A stretch of 64,000 nucleotides of DNA from JAJNBA01 sp963842295 (GCA_963842295.1 CAWJFY010000009.1:186001-250000); one strand, 5' to 3'. Counted from the stretch's first letter, positions 35,252-44,076 are shown. Numbers and translations: made by a program. The notes: generated by a model not told the origin, from the sequence alone.

Positions 35252-36400
35252 TCAGCCTTTCGCCCCCGGCGGCGCCGGACGCACTTCGTTCGCCTTCGCG
35301 CCCGTCTGTTCAGGCGGTACCTTCTCGACCTCGGCGAGTTGCGCCGATCGCTCCGCGGCGTTCAACCGTTCCGTGAAGCCGTCGAGCTCCTCACCGCCCG
35401 CAAGCACGTTCGCGAGCTGGTGGGAGGTGTGCTTGATCCGATGGTCCGTGACCCGCCCTTCGGGGAAGTTGTACGTCCGGATCTTCTCGGAGCGCTCGCC
35501 CGTGCCGACCATCGACCGGCGCGCCGCGGCCTCCTTCTCCTGTTGCTCGTCGAGCGCCTTCTGGTACAGCCGGGCGCGCAGGTACCGCATCGCCTTCTCC
35601 CGGTTCTGCAGCTGGGAACGCTCCTCTTGGACCTCTACCTTGATGCCGGTGGGCCTGTGCATGATCCGTACCGCCGAGTCGGTCGTGTTCACCGACTGCC
35701 CGCCGGGACCGCTCGATCGATAGACGTCGATGTCGAGGTCTTCCGGCCGGATCTCCACCTCCACTTCCTCGGCCTCGGGCATGACGGCGACCGTCGCGGT
35801 CGAGGTGTGGATCCGGCCCTGCGACTCGGTCACCGGCACGCGCTGCACCCGATGGACACCCGACTCGTGCTTCAACTTGCCGTACGCGTCACGTCCGCGG
35901 ATCCCGACCACGACCTCCTTGTAGCCACCCATCTCCGCCGGCGCCGACGCCAGCACCTCCGACTTCCACTTCCGGCGGTCCGCCAGGCGTTGGTACATCT
36001 CGAAGAGGTCGCCCGCCCACAGGGCGGCCTCCTGCCCGCCCGCCCCCGCACGGATCTCGAGGATGACATCCTTCCCCTCGTTCGGGTCCTTGGGCACGAG
36101 CAGCCGCTCGAGCCGGCCGCGGAGGGCCTCCGCCCGCTGCGAAGCGGCACGGGCCTCCTCTTCGAAGGCCTCCGCCATCTCGGCGTCCGGCTCCGCTGCG
36201 GCGAGCTCGCGCGCCTCGGCCTCGTCGGTCACGGCCCGGCGGTAGTCACGGTAGGGCTTTACGATCTGCTCGAGCTCGGCGAAGAGCTGGCCGAGCGTGC
36301 GCATCCGGTCGTGGTCGGTCGCGGCCTCGAGCGTCGACATCTCAGCTTGGATCTGCTCGAAGCGAGCCTCGATCTCGTTCAGGCGATCCTCGACGTCCAT
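35252..36400 (-). CDS. prfA: Peptide chain release factor 1
   Basis: A 382-residue class I release factor recognising UAA and UAG. The codon-reading motif is PVT (in QRVPVTESQGRIHTS), a known RF1 variant of PxT, and the peptidyl-hydrolysis motif is GPGGQSVNTT. The C-terminus has about 20 extra residues (PPEQTGAKANEVRPAPPGA) beyond typical RF1. It is followed immediately by prmC. Confidence 0.96.
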   Translation of the reverse strand: MDVEDRLNEIEARFEQIQAEMSTLEAATDHDRMRTLGQLFAELEQIVKPYRDYRRAVTDEAEARELAAAEPDAEMAEAFEEEARAASQRAEALRGRLERLLVPKDPNEGKDVILEIRAGAGGQEAALWAGDLFEMYQRLADRRKWKSEVLASAPAEMGGYKEVVVGIRGRDAYGKLKHESGVHRVQRVPVTESQGRIHTSTATVAVMPEAEEVEVEIRPEDLDIDVYRSSGPGGQSVNTTDSAVRIMHRPTGIKVEVQEERSQLQNREKAMRYLRARLYQKALDEQQEKEAAARRSMVGTGERSEKIRTYNFPEGRVTDHRIKHTSHQLANVLAGGEELDGFTERLNAAERSAQLAEVEKVPPEQTGAKANEVRPAPPGAKG

Positions 36401-36444
36401 GACGCCGCTGATTCTCCCAGGCGATGTCCGAGCGACTGTCGCGA

Positions 36445-37206
36445 CTACTCTTCGCGTTCGTCGAAGTCCAGGTCGATCCCTGCGAGATCGGGGATCTGGA
36501 GCGACTCTTCCTTGTTCACCCAGAGATCCTCGTACCGAGGGTCAACGGCCGCTTCGCCGTCGGCGTCGGCGTCCTCCTCGCCCATGTCCGCGAGAAGGTC
36601 TCCCCCCGCCGCATCAGCTCGCACCGCCTCCTCGATCGGGACGGTGAGATCCTCCGCGACCGTGATCAACTTGCTCCGCATCTCCTCCAGCTGGGTGACG
36701 AGGCCCCGTCGCCGCTCGGCGAGACCGGAGAGCAGATGTTCCGATTCCGTCTTCGCACGTGCAAGGAGTTCCGTGCCCTCCTGCCGCGCTGCCTCGGCGT
36801 GCGCTTGCGCGTCGACCCTGATCCGATCGGCCTCGCTCGTCGCTTCGTCGACCGCCTGCGCGGCTTCGGATCTGGCGTTCTCCAGGATCCTCTCGGCCTC
36901 CTGATCCGCCACCTCGATCAGCGCGGCGAAGCGCTTGGACAAGGCCTCATACGGGTCCTCCCCCTGCTGCACGGAGTGGGAAGTGATGATCGGACCGGCG
37001 GGCTGCTCGTCCCTGGCAGCGGCCGAGCCCACCTCGAGGCGCAGTTGACTCAGCTCTCGCTCCAGCGTCCCGACCTGATTGGCGATCGAGGTGAGGTAGG
37101 TGCGCACCTGCTGTGGGTCGTAGCCGCGACGAACCGTCGCGAACTCTCGTCTCCGGATCTGCTCCGCGCTCGGTAGCAGCGGCATGTCCAGGTCGCTGGT
37201 CGGCAT
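36445..37206 (-). CDS. DivIVA-domain coiled-coil protein
   Basis: A 253-residue protein with an N-terminal DivIVA/Wag31-type membrane-binding domain (IRRREFATVRRGYDPQQVRTYL, residues 17-38) followed by a coiled coil to about residue 180 and a very acidic tail (GEEDADADGEAAVDPRYEDL). DivIVA proteins sense curved membrane and organise polar growth or division in actinobacteria. The acidic tail and the position far from ftsZ suggest a second, DivIVA-like scaffold rather than the main Wag31. A GGGAGG ribosome-binding site lies before ATG 37206. Confidence 0.82.
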   Translation of the reverse strand: MPTSDLDMPLLPSAEQIRRREFATVRRGYDPQQVRTYLTSIANQVGTLERELSQLRLEVGSAAARDEQPAGPIITSHSVQQGEDPYEALSKRFAALIEVADQEAERILENARSEAAQAVDEATSEADRIRVDAQAHAEAARQEGTELLARAKTESEHLLSGLAERRRGLVTQLEEMRSKLITVAEDLTVPIEEAVRADAAGGDLLADMGEEDADADGEAAVDPRYEDLWVNKEESLQIPDLAGIDLDFDEREE

Positions 37207-37295
37207 GGGGAAACCTCCCGAGTCGTGGGGACCGCATCATCTTCGCGCAAGAAAAGGCGGATGCAACGACCTCCGGTGAAAGCGTCCGTGGCCGG

Positions 37296-38231
37296 TTACC
37301 GCTCGGGAGCGGTCGCTTCGGGAGCCGTCGCTTCCGCCTCCCGGCGGAGCAGCTCGCGGAACGACGTGATGGCGATCTCGATCTGGGAGTGGTCAGGCTG
37401 CTGGGTGGTGATCCTCTGCAGCCAGATCCCGGGTTTCATCAGGCTTCGCATCAGGAGCGACTCGGGATGCTTGGCGCCGAACCGCAACGCCTCGTAGGAC
37501 AGGGCGGCGATGATCGGGATCGCGATCACCCGGGAAACGATCCGCCACACGAGGGCCGGCGTGCCGAAGAGCGTGAACACGAAGATCGTGACGATCATGA
37601 CGATGATCAAGAAGTTCGTGCCGCAACGGACATGCTCCTTCGGGTACCGATCGATCAGCTCGGGCTCCAGCTCCTCACCGTGCTCGAAGGCGGCGATCGT
37701 CTTGTGCTCGGCGCCGTGATACTCGAAGACGCGGTGGATGTCCTTGGTCCTTCCGATCAACCAGAGGTAAGCGACGAAGAGCGCCACGCGGAACACCCCC
37801 TCGCCCATCAGCGTGAGGACCCCGGCGCTGCCCGTGCGGTTCTCGAACCACGCGAACAGCGTGGTCGGGCCGATGATGAAGATCCCGATGAACAACGCCA
37901 GAGCCAGGACGATCGACAGGACGACCTGCCGAGGAGTGAGCCGCTCCTCCTCATCCAACGACTGGTTGGCCGAGATCATCAACGCCCGCATGCCGATCGC
38001 GAGCGACTGACCGAGCACGATGATGCCGCGGAAGAACGGCTTCCCGAGGAGCGGGTAGCGCAGGACGACCGAGTCGATCTCGTGGGACTCGACGTGGATC
38101 GTGGTGTCGGGCCGGCGGACGGCGATCGCCCAGAAGCCCGCGCCCCGCATCATCACGCCCTCGACGACGGCCTGGCCGCCGTAGAGATGGGTGCGCGGCG
38201 ACGCTGCTTTGGGGGCGACTGCCTCCGCCAC
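37296..38231 (-). CDS. DUF1385 family membrane protein
   Basis: A 311-residue protein of the DUF1385 family, often found between rpmE and prfA. The family motif YGGQAVVEGVMMRG is at residues about 17-30; then YHGAEHKTIAAFE (residues about 170-182), HVRCGTNFL and YEALRFGAKH follow. At least four membrane segments are present. His/Glu/Cys residues in these motifs suggest a metal site, but no activity is established. GTG 38231 is 7 bases after the rpmE stop. Confidence 0.85.
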   Translation of the reverse strand: MAEAVAPKAASPRTHLYGGQAVVEGVMMRGAGFWAIAVRRPDTTIHVESHEIDSVVLRYPLLGKPFFRGIIVLGQSLAIGMRALMISANQSLDEEERLTPRQVVLSIVLALALFIGIFIIGPTTLFAWFENRTGSAGVLTLMGEGVFRVALFVAYLWLIGRTKDIHRVFEYHGAEHKTIAAFEHGEELEPELIDRYPKEHVRCGTNFLIIVMIVTIFVFTLFGTPALVWRIVSRVIAIPIIAALSYEALRFGAKHPESLLMRSLMKPGIWLQRITTQQPDHSQIEIAITSFRELLRREAEATAPEATAPER

Positions 38232-38238
38232 GGTTCGG

Positions 38239-38466
38239 CTAGTCCTGCTGCGCCTGCTGAGCCGCCTGCGTCTTCGCGTACCTGCGCTGGAACCGCTCAA
38301 CCCGGCCGCCCGCGTCCACGAACTTCTGCTTGCCGGTGTAGAAGGGGTGGCAGTTCGAGCAGAGCTCCGCGCGGATCTCACTCACCGTGGAACGGGTCTG
38401 GAACGTGTTGCCGCACGAGCAATGCACGCTCGCGATCTGATATTCGGGGTGGATTCCCTGTTTCAT
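38239..38466 (-). CDS. rpmE: 50S ribosomal protein L31 (zinc-binding form)
   Basis: A 75-residue L31 of the Cys-containing (C+) type, with zinc ligands in VHCSCGNTF and LCSNCHPFYTGKQK. It starts MKQGIHPEYQ, the usual N-terminus, after an AGGAGA ribosome-binding site. The C-terminus is extended by a Gln/Ala-rich stretch (KTQAAQQAQQD). In zinc-poor cells the C+ form is often replaced by a zinc-free copy under Zur control; no such copy is in this window. A TACCCT sequence at 38489-38494 may be its own -10 box. Confidence 0.96.
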   Translation of the reverse strand: MKQGIHPEYQIASVHCSCGNTFQTRSTVSEIRAELCSNCHPFYTGKQKFVDAGGRVERFQRRYAKTQAAQQAQQD

Positions 38467-38529
38467 CTCGTCTCCTCTTCGCCCATCCAGGGTAGCCGAG
38501 GTCGTCACCTTCTCTGCTCGGCGGGCCTG

Positions 38530-40224
38530 CTAGCTCCCCGACGGGGCCTTCGCGATCTCCTTCAGGAACTGCTCGTTCGACTTGGTCGCCCTGACTTTGT
38601 CGACCAGCAGCTCGAGCGCCGCGCCCACGTCGAGCGCGTGGAGCACCCGTCGCAGCTTGATCACCAGCGCCAGCTCCTCGGCCGGCATCAGCAGCTCTTC
38701 CTTGCGGGTTCCCGAAGCGTCGACGTTGATCGCGGGGAACAACCGCTTCTCCGACAATGAACGATCGAGCCGCAGCTCCATGTTCCCGGTTCCCTTGAAT
38801 TCCTCGAAGATGCCGTCGTCCATCCGGGAGCCGGTCTCGACCAGCGCGCTCGCGATGATCGTGAGGGATCCGCCCTCCTCGATGTTCCGCGCCGCGCCGA
38901 AGAATCGCCGCGGCGGGTAGAGCGCACCCGAATCGATGCCGCCCGACAGGATCTTGCCCGAGGACGGCGCCGCCAGGTTGTAGGCACGGGCCAGACGGGT
39001 GATCGAGTCGAGGATCACCGCCACGTCCCTGCCGGACTCGGCGAGGCGCCGAGCACGCTCGAGGACGAGTTCCGTCACCTGGATGTGCTGGTCGGTGGGC
39101 TTGTCGAATGTCGAATAGACGACCTCGGCGGCCTCGACCGTCCGCTGCCAGTCGGTGACCTCCTCCGGCCGCTCGTCGACGAGCAGCACGATCACGTGCG
39201 TGTCCGGGCTCGAGTTGATGATCCCGTTCGCGATCTGCTTCAGGACCGTGGTCTTCCCCGCCTTCGGAGGGGACACGACCATCCCCCGCTGGCCCTTCCC
39301 GATCGGCGCGATCATGTCGATGATCCGCTCGGTCACCGATGTGGGGCCGGATTCGAGCCGGAACCGCTCGTCGGGGAACAACGGGGTGAGCTTGTCGAAG
39401 TTCTTTCGCTCCTTGACGTCGTCGACGCCGACGTCGTTGACTTTCTCGACCTCGAGGAGCGCCCAGTACTTCTCGCTGTCCTTCGGCTGGCGCACCTTCC
39501 CCGTGACGACGTCGCCCTTGCGCAGCTGGTGCTTGCGCACCTGGGACATCGAAACGTAGATGTCGTCCGGACCGGGGAGGTAGCCGGAGGTGCGCATGAA
39601 GCCGTATCCGTCCGGGAGCAGGTCGAGGATGCCGGCTGCGGACGGAGCGGTCTTGAGCGCCTCGACGCGCTCCTGCTCCTCGCGCTCCCGGCGCTCTTCT
39701 CGCTGCTGCCGCCGCTCTTCTCGAGTAGGCCGGCGCCGACGGTTCCGGGGGTCGTTCCGGTCGCCGCCGCCTCGGTCGCTGCGGTCCTGGGGGCGGTCGC
39801 CGCGGTCCTGCGGACGGGAGTCGCCGGGACCGCCCTGGCGGTCGTCCGGGCGACGGTCCGTGTCGTCCGTGCCGACCGGACGCCCGTCGTCAGAGGTCCG
39901 ATCGTCTGCGTGCCGGTCCTCCGAGGGCCGACGCTCTTCGGTCGGCGCATCGGTTGCCGCGTCGGTCGCGGTCTCGTCCATCGCCCTCTCGGGCGGGGGC
40001 GCGGCCGTCGTGACGCCACCCGTCGCGACGGCGGCGTCACGGGACGAGGAGCCCGTGGTTTCCCCGTTGCCCGGCCGTTCGCCGTTCGACGAAGCCTCGA
40101 CGATCGCGTCGATCAGCCCCGCCTTGCGCAGACGCTGGGTACCTTCGATACCCATCGTCTGCGCGATCTGCTGCAGCTCCGGGAGGAGCTTCCCCTCCAA
40201 CGTGCCGCGATCCATGGTGTCCAT
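38530..40224 (-). CDS. rho: Transcription termination factor Rho with large N-terminal insert
   Basis: A 564-residue Rho; E. coli Rho has 419. The N-terminal helical domain (LEGKLLPELQQIAQTMGIEG) is followed by a low-complexity insert at residues about 48-190 rich in Asp, Arg, Gly and Pro, typical of actinobacteria and able to bind RNA. Then come the cold-shock-like RNA-binding domain (ILDLLPDGYGFMRTSGYLPG) and the ATPase core: Walker A SPPKAGKTT, the Q-loop region VTDWQRTVEA, and the SGGIDSGALYPPRRFFGAAR loop. It heads rpmE and lies 23 bases after the aldolase gene. Confidence 0.97.
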   Translation of the reverse strand: MDTMDRGTLEGKLLPELQQIAQTMGIEGTQRLRKAGLIDAIVEASSNGERPGNGETTGSSSRDAAVATGGVTTAAPPPERAMDETATDAATDAPTEERRPSEDRHADDRTSDDGRPVGTDDTDRRPDDRQGGPGDSRPQDRGDRPQDRSDRGGGDRNDPRNRRRRPTREERRQQREERREREEQERVEALKTAPSAAGILDLLPDGYGFMRTSGYLPGPDDIYVSMSQVRKHQLRKGDVVTGKVRQPKDSEKYWALLEVEKVNDVGVDDVKERKNFDKLTPLFPDERFRLESGPTSVTERIIDMIAPIGKGQRGMVVSPPKAGKTTVLKQIANGIINSSPDTHVIVLLVDERPEEVTDWQRTVEAAEVVYSTFDKPTDQHIQVTELVLERARRLAESGRDVAVILDSITRLARAYNLAAPSSGKILSGGIDSGALYPPRRFFGAARNIEEGGSLTIIASALVETGSRMDDGIFEEFKGTGNMELRLDRSLSEKRLFPAINVDASGTRKEELLMPAEELALVIKLRRVLHALDVGAALELLVDKVRATKSNEQFLKEIAKAPSGS

Positions 40225-40247
40225 CTGTGCCCTGCCTCTCTTTCTCG

Positions 40248-40925
40248 CTAGGGCTGTTCGTCTTGCTCTGTCTCGGGTCTTTCGCCCTGGAGCTTCCGCC
40301 AGTCGGCGAGGAATCGCTCCAGTCCTGCGTCGGTCAATGGATGCTTCACGAGCTTCGTGAAGACGTCGTACGGCATCGTCGCGATGTCCGCGCCCGCGAG
40401 CGCGGACTCCACCACGTGCATCGGATGGCGGAGAGACGCCGCCAGCACGTTCGAGGCGTAGCCCTGCACCGCGTAGATCTCGCAGATGTCGTGCAGGAGC
40501 TTCATCCCATCCGCGCCCACGTCGTCCAGCCTGCCGAGGAAGGGCGAGACACAGTACGCCCCGATCTCGGCGGCCAGGATCGCCTGCGCCGCCGAGAAGA
40601 CGAGGGTCACGTTGACGCGGATCCCGTCGCCGGCCAGGCGTTTGCCGGCCTCCAGGCCCGCCGGGATCATCGGTACCTTCACCACCGCGTTCGGGGCCAT
40701 GCCCGCGAGCCGCTGTCCCTCCTCGAACATGGCGCCGGCCTCGAGCTCGGTGGTCTCGAGCGAGATGTCCCCGTCAACCTCCGCGAGGATCTCCTTCCAC
40801 ACGGCCTCGGGATCATCGCCCTCTTTCGCGACCAACGACGGGTTCGTCGTGACGCCGGAAAGCACGCCCCACCGGTTGATCTCGCGGATCTCCTCGATGC
40901 TGGCGGTGTCCAAGAACAGTCTCAC
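40248..40925 (-). CDS. fsa: Transaldolase-like fructose-6-phosphate aldolase
   Basis: A 225-residue small transaldolase-family protein. The Schiff-base lysine is Lys83 in NAVVKVPM; TTNPSLVAKEG and SPFLGRLDD are further family motifs. Short members act either as transaldolase or as fructose-6-phosphate aldolase; sequence alone does not settle it. The GTG start overlaps the stop of the 2-phosphoglycerate kinase gene as GTGA, so it shares a transcript with the cyclic diphosphoglycerate genes. Any metabolic tie to them would be through the glycolytic pool only. Confidence 0.9.
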   Translation of the reverse strand: MRLFLDTASIEEIREINRWGVLSGVTTNPSLVAKEGDDPEAVWKEILAEVDGDISLETTELEAGAMFEEGQRLAGMAPNAVVKVPMIPAGLEAGKRLAGDGIRVNVTLVFSAAQAILAAEIGAYCVSPFLGRLDDVGADGMKLLHDICEIYAVQGYASNVLAASLRHPMHVVESALAGADIATMPYDVFTKLVKHPLTDAGLERFLADWRKLQGERPETEQDEQP

Positions 40926-41866
40926 GCCGTCCTCCCCTGTCGTCCGAGCTGCTCGGCATGTAGCGCCGCCCGCGCCGTCGCGCGTTCCATCACGAGGTCC
41001 AACACGGCGGAGATCGCCTGGTCGAAGCTGTGGTTCGGAACGATGGGCACGCCGTGCGAGAGCGCCTGGCTCTTGATGTAGCGCTGGAGCTTCCTGATGT
41101 TCTCGAAGTTCTGCGCGTAGCGCGCAGCCGGCCGGACGCCCGTCTCGCGCACGGCGAAGTGGTTCAGATGCCGGCTCTCGTCATCGACCTCGAGGATCAA
41201 GGGCACGGCCACGATCCGATCTCCGTACGTGTCCACGTCGAAGAACCCGGGGACCACGTGCACGCCCTCGATCACGATGCTGGTGCCCTCGGTGAGCGAG
41301 CGCTTGATCATCGCCTCGATGCCCACCGACACCGCTTGGGTCTGCTCCCGGAATCCGGCGACGAGCGCGTCGGATCGGCGGGTCGGCTCCCGGACGGCTC
41401 GATCTGTCTGGAAGGACGACACGTGCAGAGCGGGCATGAGCTCTGCCGACAGCATCGCGCGCATGATCTCGCGGATCGACCCGTCGGTCGCGACCACGCG
41501 TACGATGCCGAGCCGGTGGGCGAGGTGGGTCGCGATCGTGGACTTGCCCACGCCGACGGCACCCCCGATCAAGATCACGAGGGGCACGTCCAGCCGCTGG
41601 ACGTCCTGCCATCGCGCGAAGTTGGTCGCGTACCGTTCGCCGACGAGCTCGCGGATGATGTCCAGGGCCACGTCCGAGAGCTCGATGCTGTTGATCGAGG
41701 AGCGGCCCTCGTCCAGGAGCCGGGCCTCGATCGTCTCCGCGACCTCGTAGGCGCGATAGGCGGACAGCCCTGTAACCATGACCTGAGAGGCCATCAGACC
41801 CTTGGAGAAGGGCAGGCCGGGATCCTGGTCGGAGATCGTGATGTGAGGGTTCTTGTCTCTGGTCAT
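40922..41866 (-). CDS. 2-phosphoglycerate kinase
   Basis: A 314-residue P-loop kinase resembling archaeal 2-phosphoglycerate kinase, which makes 2,3-bisphosphoglycerate from 2-phosphoglycerate and ATP. Residues about 8-90 form an ATP-cone-like regulatory domain (PFSKGLMASQVMVTGL, then IEARLLDEGRSSINSIEL). Walker A is GGAVGVGKST near residue 108, followed by VATDGSIREIMRAM and SIVIEGVHVVPGFFD. The ATG overlaps the stop of the cyclic 2,3-diphosphoglycerate synthetase gene as ATGA, and that adjacency is what makes the assignment firm: the two enzymes act in sequence. Alone, the family also includes kinases of unknown substrate. Confidence 0.85.
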   Translation of the reverse strand: MTRDKNPHITISDQDPGLPFSKGLMASQVMVTGLSAYRAYEVAETIEARLLDEGRSSINSIELSDVALDIIRELVGERYATNFARWQDVQRLDVPLVILIGGAVGVGKSTIATHLAHRLGIVRVVATDGSIREIMRAMLSAELMPALHVSSFQTDRAVREPTRRSDALVAGFREQTQAVSVGIEAMIKRSLTEGTSIVIEGVHVVPGFFDVDTYGDRIVAVPLILEVDDESRHLNHFAVRETGVRPAARYAQNFENIRKLQRYIKSQALSHGVPIVPNHSFDQAISAVLDLVMERATARAALHAEQLGRQGRTA

Positions 41867-43200
41867 AGTCGCTTTTCCGCCCGGTCGAGCGCGATGTCGA
41901 TCGCGATGCCGAGCGCGGTGTCGAGGTCCACGGATCCCTCCACGGCCTCTGCGCGGTTGTCCACGAACACGACCTCCGCCCCTCGGTCGAGGGCCCCGGC
42001 GACCGCCGTGTCGACAGCCGCCGCCTTCAGCTCCGTGAGGAGGACGTCGTATCCCTGGGCTGCATCGAGGTCTTCGACCAGACCGGCGCGATCCGCCAGT
42101 CGAGCGCTCCAGCCCACGACCCTGCACCCGTGGTCGCCTTCGAGCCGTCGGATCAGCCCCTCGACGACCGCAAGAGGAGCAGTCGTGGCGAAGAACGCTT
42201 CCTTGCCCCGGATGTCTCCCAACGGTACCGGAACGAAGTCCGTCACGATGAACGCCGCATCGTCCAGGTAGCGCCGAACAGGAGAGCGGAGCGCGGAAAG
42301 GTTTTCGGACCCGGATGGGTCGCCAGCCATGGTAACAACCACCAGGTCCGACCGCAACAGCCGGTAGGGGCCCAGGTAGCCGCTCAGGTACTCGGCCGGG
42401 GTGGTGGCGGGTACCACGAGGATCCCCCCGTCCCAGGGGAGCGGCGGGATCGCGGCGCCGCTCCCCTCGAGGATCACGAGCCCGGGGCCGAGGGACGCCG
42501 CCAGCTCGGCGGCCTCCCGGACGTTGGAGAGGTACGGCGCGCCGGCCAGCCCGCCGCCGGCGCGCCGGGCCCCGACGGTGGTGACGCCCGTCGTGATCGC
42601 GTCCTCCAGGTAGTCCGAGGCGGCGTGCTGGCCGTCGGCCACCAGCCGGACGAGATGTTCGAGGTCGATCGAACCGGCCATGGCCACGGTGGGCTCCGGC
42701 GGCCCGCCGCGGCCCATCGCCACGACGACCGGCTCGAGACCGCGGCGGGCCGCCGAACGAGCGACCGCGCCCGCGATCGCGGTCTTCCCGGTCCGCTTCC
42801 CGGTCCCGATGACCGCGAGCGTCGGCACCGAGAGCGGAGGGCCCTGCTCCGGAGGATCGAATCGGAAGTCGGGACCGACATAGGGAACCTTCGCCGCCAG
42901 AGCGACGGCCACCAGATCCATCCGCTCTCGATAACCGAGGACGGGCTCGTCGGACAGGTCGAGGATGAGCTCCGGCGAGAGCTCGTCGATCGCGGCCCGC
43001 AGCACATGCATCGGTCCGTGGGCGACGACTCCGAGGACCGGCACGCCGAGATCGGGCGGATCGTCACCGATGGCAAGCTTCTCGGTCCCACCCACGAGGA
43101 TCGCTGCCACGACCTCGTGGCCACGCTCCGTCGCCGCGTCCAACGCGGCACGCGTGACCGGTGGGTAGTGCTCACCGTCCACGAGGGCGAGCGTTCGCAT
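41863..43200 (-). CDS. cpgS: Cyclic 2,3-diphosphoglycerate synthetase
   Basis: A 445-residue protein that I recognise as cyclic 2,3-diphosphoglycerate synthetase, which closes 2,3-bisphosphoglycerate into the cyclic pyrophosphate at the cost of ATP. The N-terminus LALVDGEHYPPVTRAALDA matches the archaeal enzyme; VGGTEKL, LDLSDEPVLGYRERM, the P-loop GTGKRTGKTAIAG near residue 136 and VVVAMGRGGPPEP follow. In methanogens the product is a phosphate store and heat-protecting solute. An AGAGGCCC ribosome-binding site precedes the ATG. A broader family of predicted GTPases shares this fold, but the coupled kinase gene supports this call. Confidence 0.85.
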   Translation of the reverse strand: MRTLALVDGEHYPPVTRAALDAATERGHEVVAAILVGGTEKLAIGDDPPDLGVPVLGVVAHGPMHVLRAAIDELSPELILDLSDEPVLGYRERMDLVAVALAAKVPYVGPDFRFDPPEQGPPLSVPTLAVIGTGKRTGKTAIAGAVARSAARRGLEPVVVAMGRGGPPEPTVAMAGSIDLEHLVRLVADGQHAASDYLEDAITTGVTTVGARRAGGGLAGAPYLSNVREAAELAASLGPGLVILEGSGAAIPPLPWDGGILVVPATTPAEYLSGYLGPYRLLRSDLVVVTMAGDPSGSENLSALRSPVRRYLDDAAFIVTDFVPVPLGDIRGKEAFFATTAPLAVVEGLIRRLEGDHGCRVVGWSARLADRAGLVEDLDAAQGYDVLLTELKAAAVDTAVAGALDRGAEVVFVDNRAEAVEGSVDLDTALGIAIDIALDRAEKRL

Positions 43201-43236
43201 GGTGGGCCTCTCTGGATGGCTTGGATCTGCCGACGA

Positions 43237-44064
43237 TCAGTCGGCAGGCACCTGGCCAGAAACCTGTTCGGGAACCTGGCCAGAGATCTTGGCGGACTCC
43301 TGGATGAAGCTTTCGCCCTCACGCTGCATCTGGGTCCCGGTGGCGATGGCGACCTTGGCCATCTGCTGTCGTTCGCCGAACGGGAATTTGCGGAAGATCG
43401 TGACCTCCCCGCCGTCGATCTCGAGCACGTTGTAGCAGGGCTTGGTATGTCCGCGCACACGGAGCGACGAGCACGTGCCGGCGCTCGCCAGATACATGTC
43501 CTCGAGCCGCCAGACGTAGGGAACATGTTTGTGTCCGGCGAGGACCACGTGCACGCCGGCGTGGACGAGCACCTCAAGGAGGTCCCCCGCGTCCATCACC
43601 GTGCTGCGCTCGCGGCCGGTGCCGGGGATCGGGATCAGGTGATGGTGCAGAACGAACACCTTGAAGTCGGCGGGTTCCGCGAACTGCTCGCGGATCCACG
43701 TGTAGTGGCTCCGTCCCACCATCCCCTCGTTCAGGTCGGGCTCGCTCGAGTCGACGCCCACGATCCGGATCCCCTCCACCTCCACGGACCAGTTGCGAGC
43801 ACCGATCAGCTCTTCGAAATGCAGGTAGCCGACGTTGCGCGAGTCGTGGTTGCCGGGGATCGTATGGAGTGGCGCCTGGATCCGCTCCGCGTATGAGAGC
43901 CACGCCTGGTACTCCTGCCGGAAGCCGTCGGTCGTGAGGTCCCCACTGCAGATCACGGCGTCGGGGCCGAGTTCGTTGATCTCCTCGATCACCCTGTGGA
44001 GCATGTTCGGCACGAAGTGGGGTGACCCGACGTGCGGATCGGAGATGTGGACGATCGTGACCAC
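43237..44064 (-). CDS. Calcineurin-like metallophosphoesterase
   Basis: A 275-residue phosphoesterase with all five family blocks: ISDPHVG, ICSGDLTTDGF, PGNHDSRN, LHHHLIPIP and LAGHKHVPYVW. It is closest to the CpdA/Icc class III cyclic-nucleotide phosphodiesterase type. The C-terminal 60 residues are an extra tail ending in a repeated GQVPEQVSGQVP. It is the first gene before cpgS on the same strand, 36 bases away, so it may act on cyclic 2,3-diphosphoglycerate or on a cyclic nucleotide; the first is inference from context. GTG 44064 lies 6 bases after TACACT, a leaderless arrangement. Confidence 0.88.
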   Translation of the reverse strand: MVTIVHISDPHVGSPHFVPNMLHRVIEEINELGPDAVICSGDLTTDGFRQEYQAWLSYAERIQAPLHTIPGNHDSRNVGYLHFEELIGARNWSVEVEGIRIVGVDSSEPDLNEGMVGRSHYTWIREQFAEPADFKVFVLHHHLIPIPGTGRERSTVMDAGDLLEVLVHAGVHVVLAGHKHVPYVWRLEDMYLASAGTCSSLRVRGHTKPCYNVLEIDGGEVTIFRKFPFGERQQMAKVAIATGTQMQREGESFIQESAKISGQVPEQVSGQVPAD

Positions 44065-44070
44065 GTCGGC

Positions 44071-44076
44071 AGTGTA
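44071..44076 (-). promoter_or_regulatory. Candidate -10 box heading the cyclic-diphosphoglycerate operon
   Basis: TACACT on the minus strand, 6 bases before the GTG at 44064. It lies in the 54-base divergent gap next to the MarP-like gene. Confidence 0.45.

Noticed and set aside
37236..37266. TTGCAT and GATGAT as a promoter for the DivIVA-type gene.
   Set aside because: The spacer is 19 bases and the -10 box is poor. The gene may simply be read from the upstream run.
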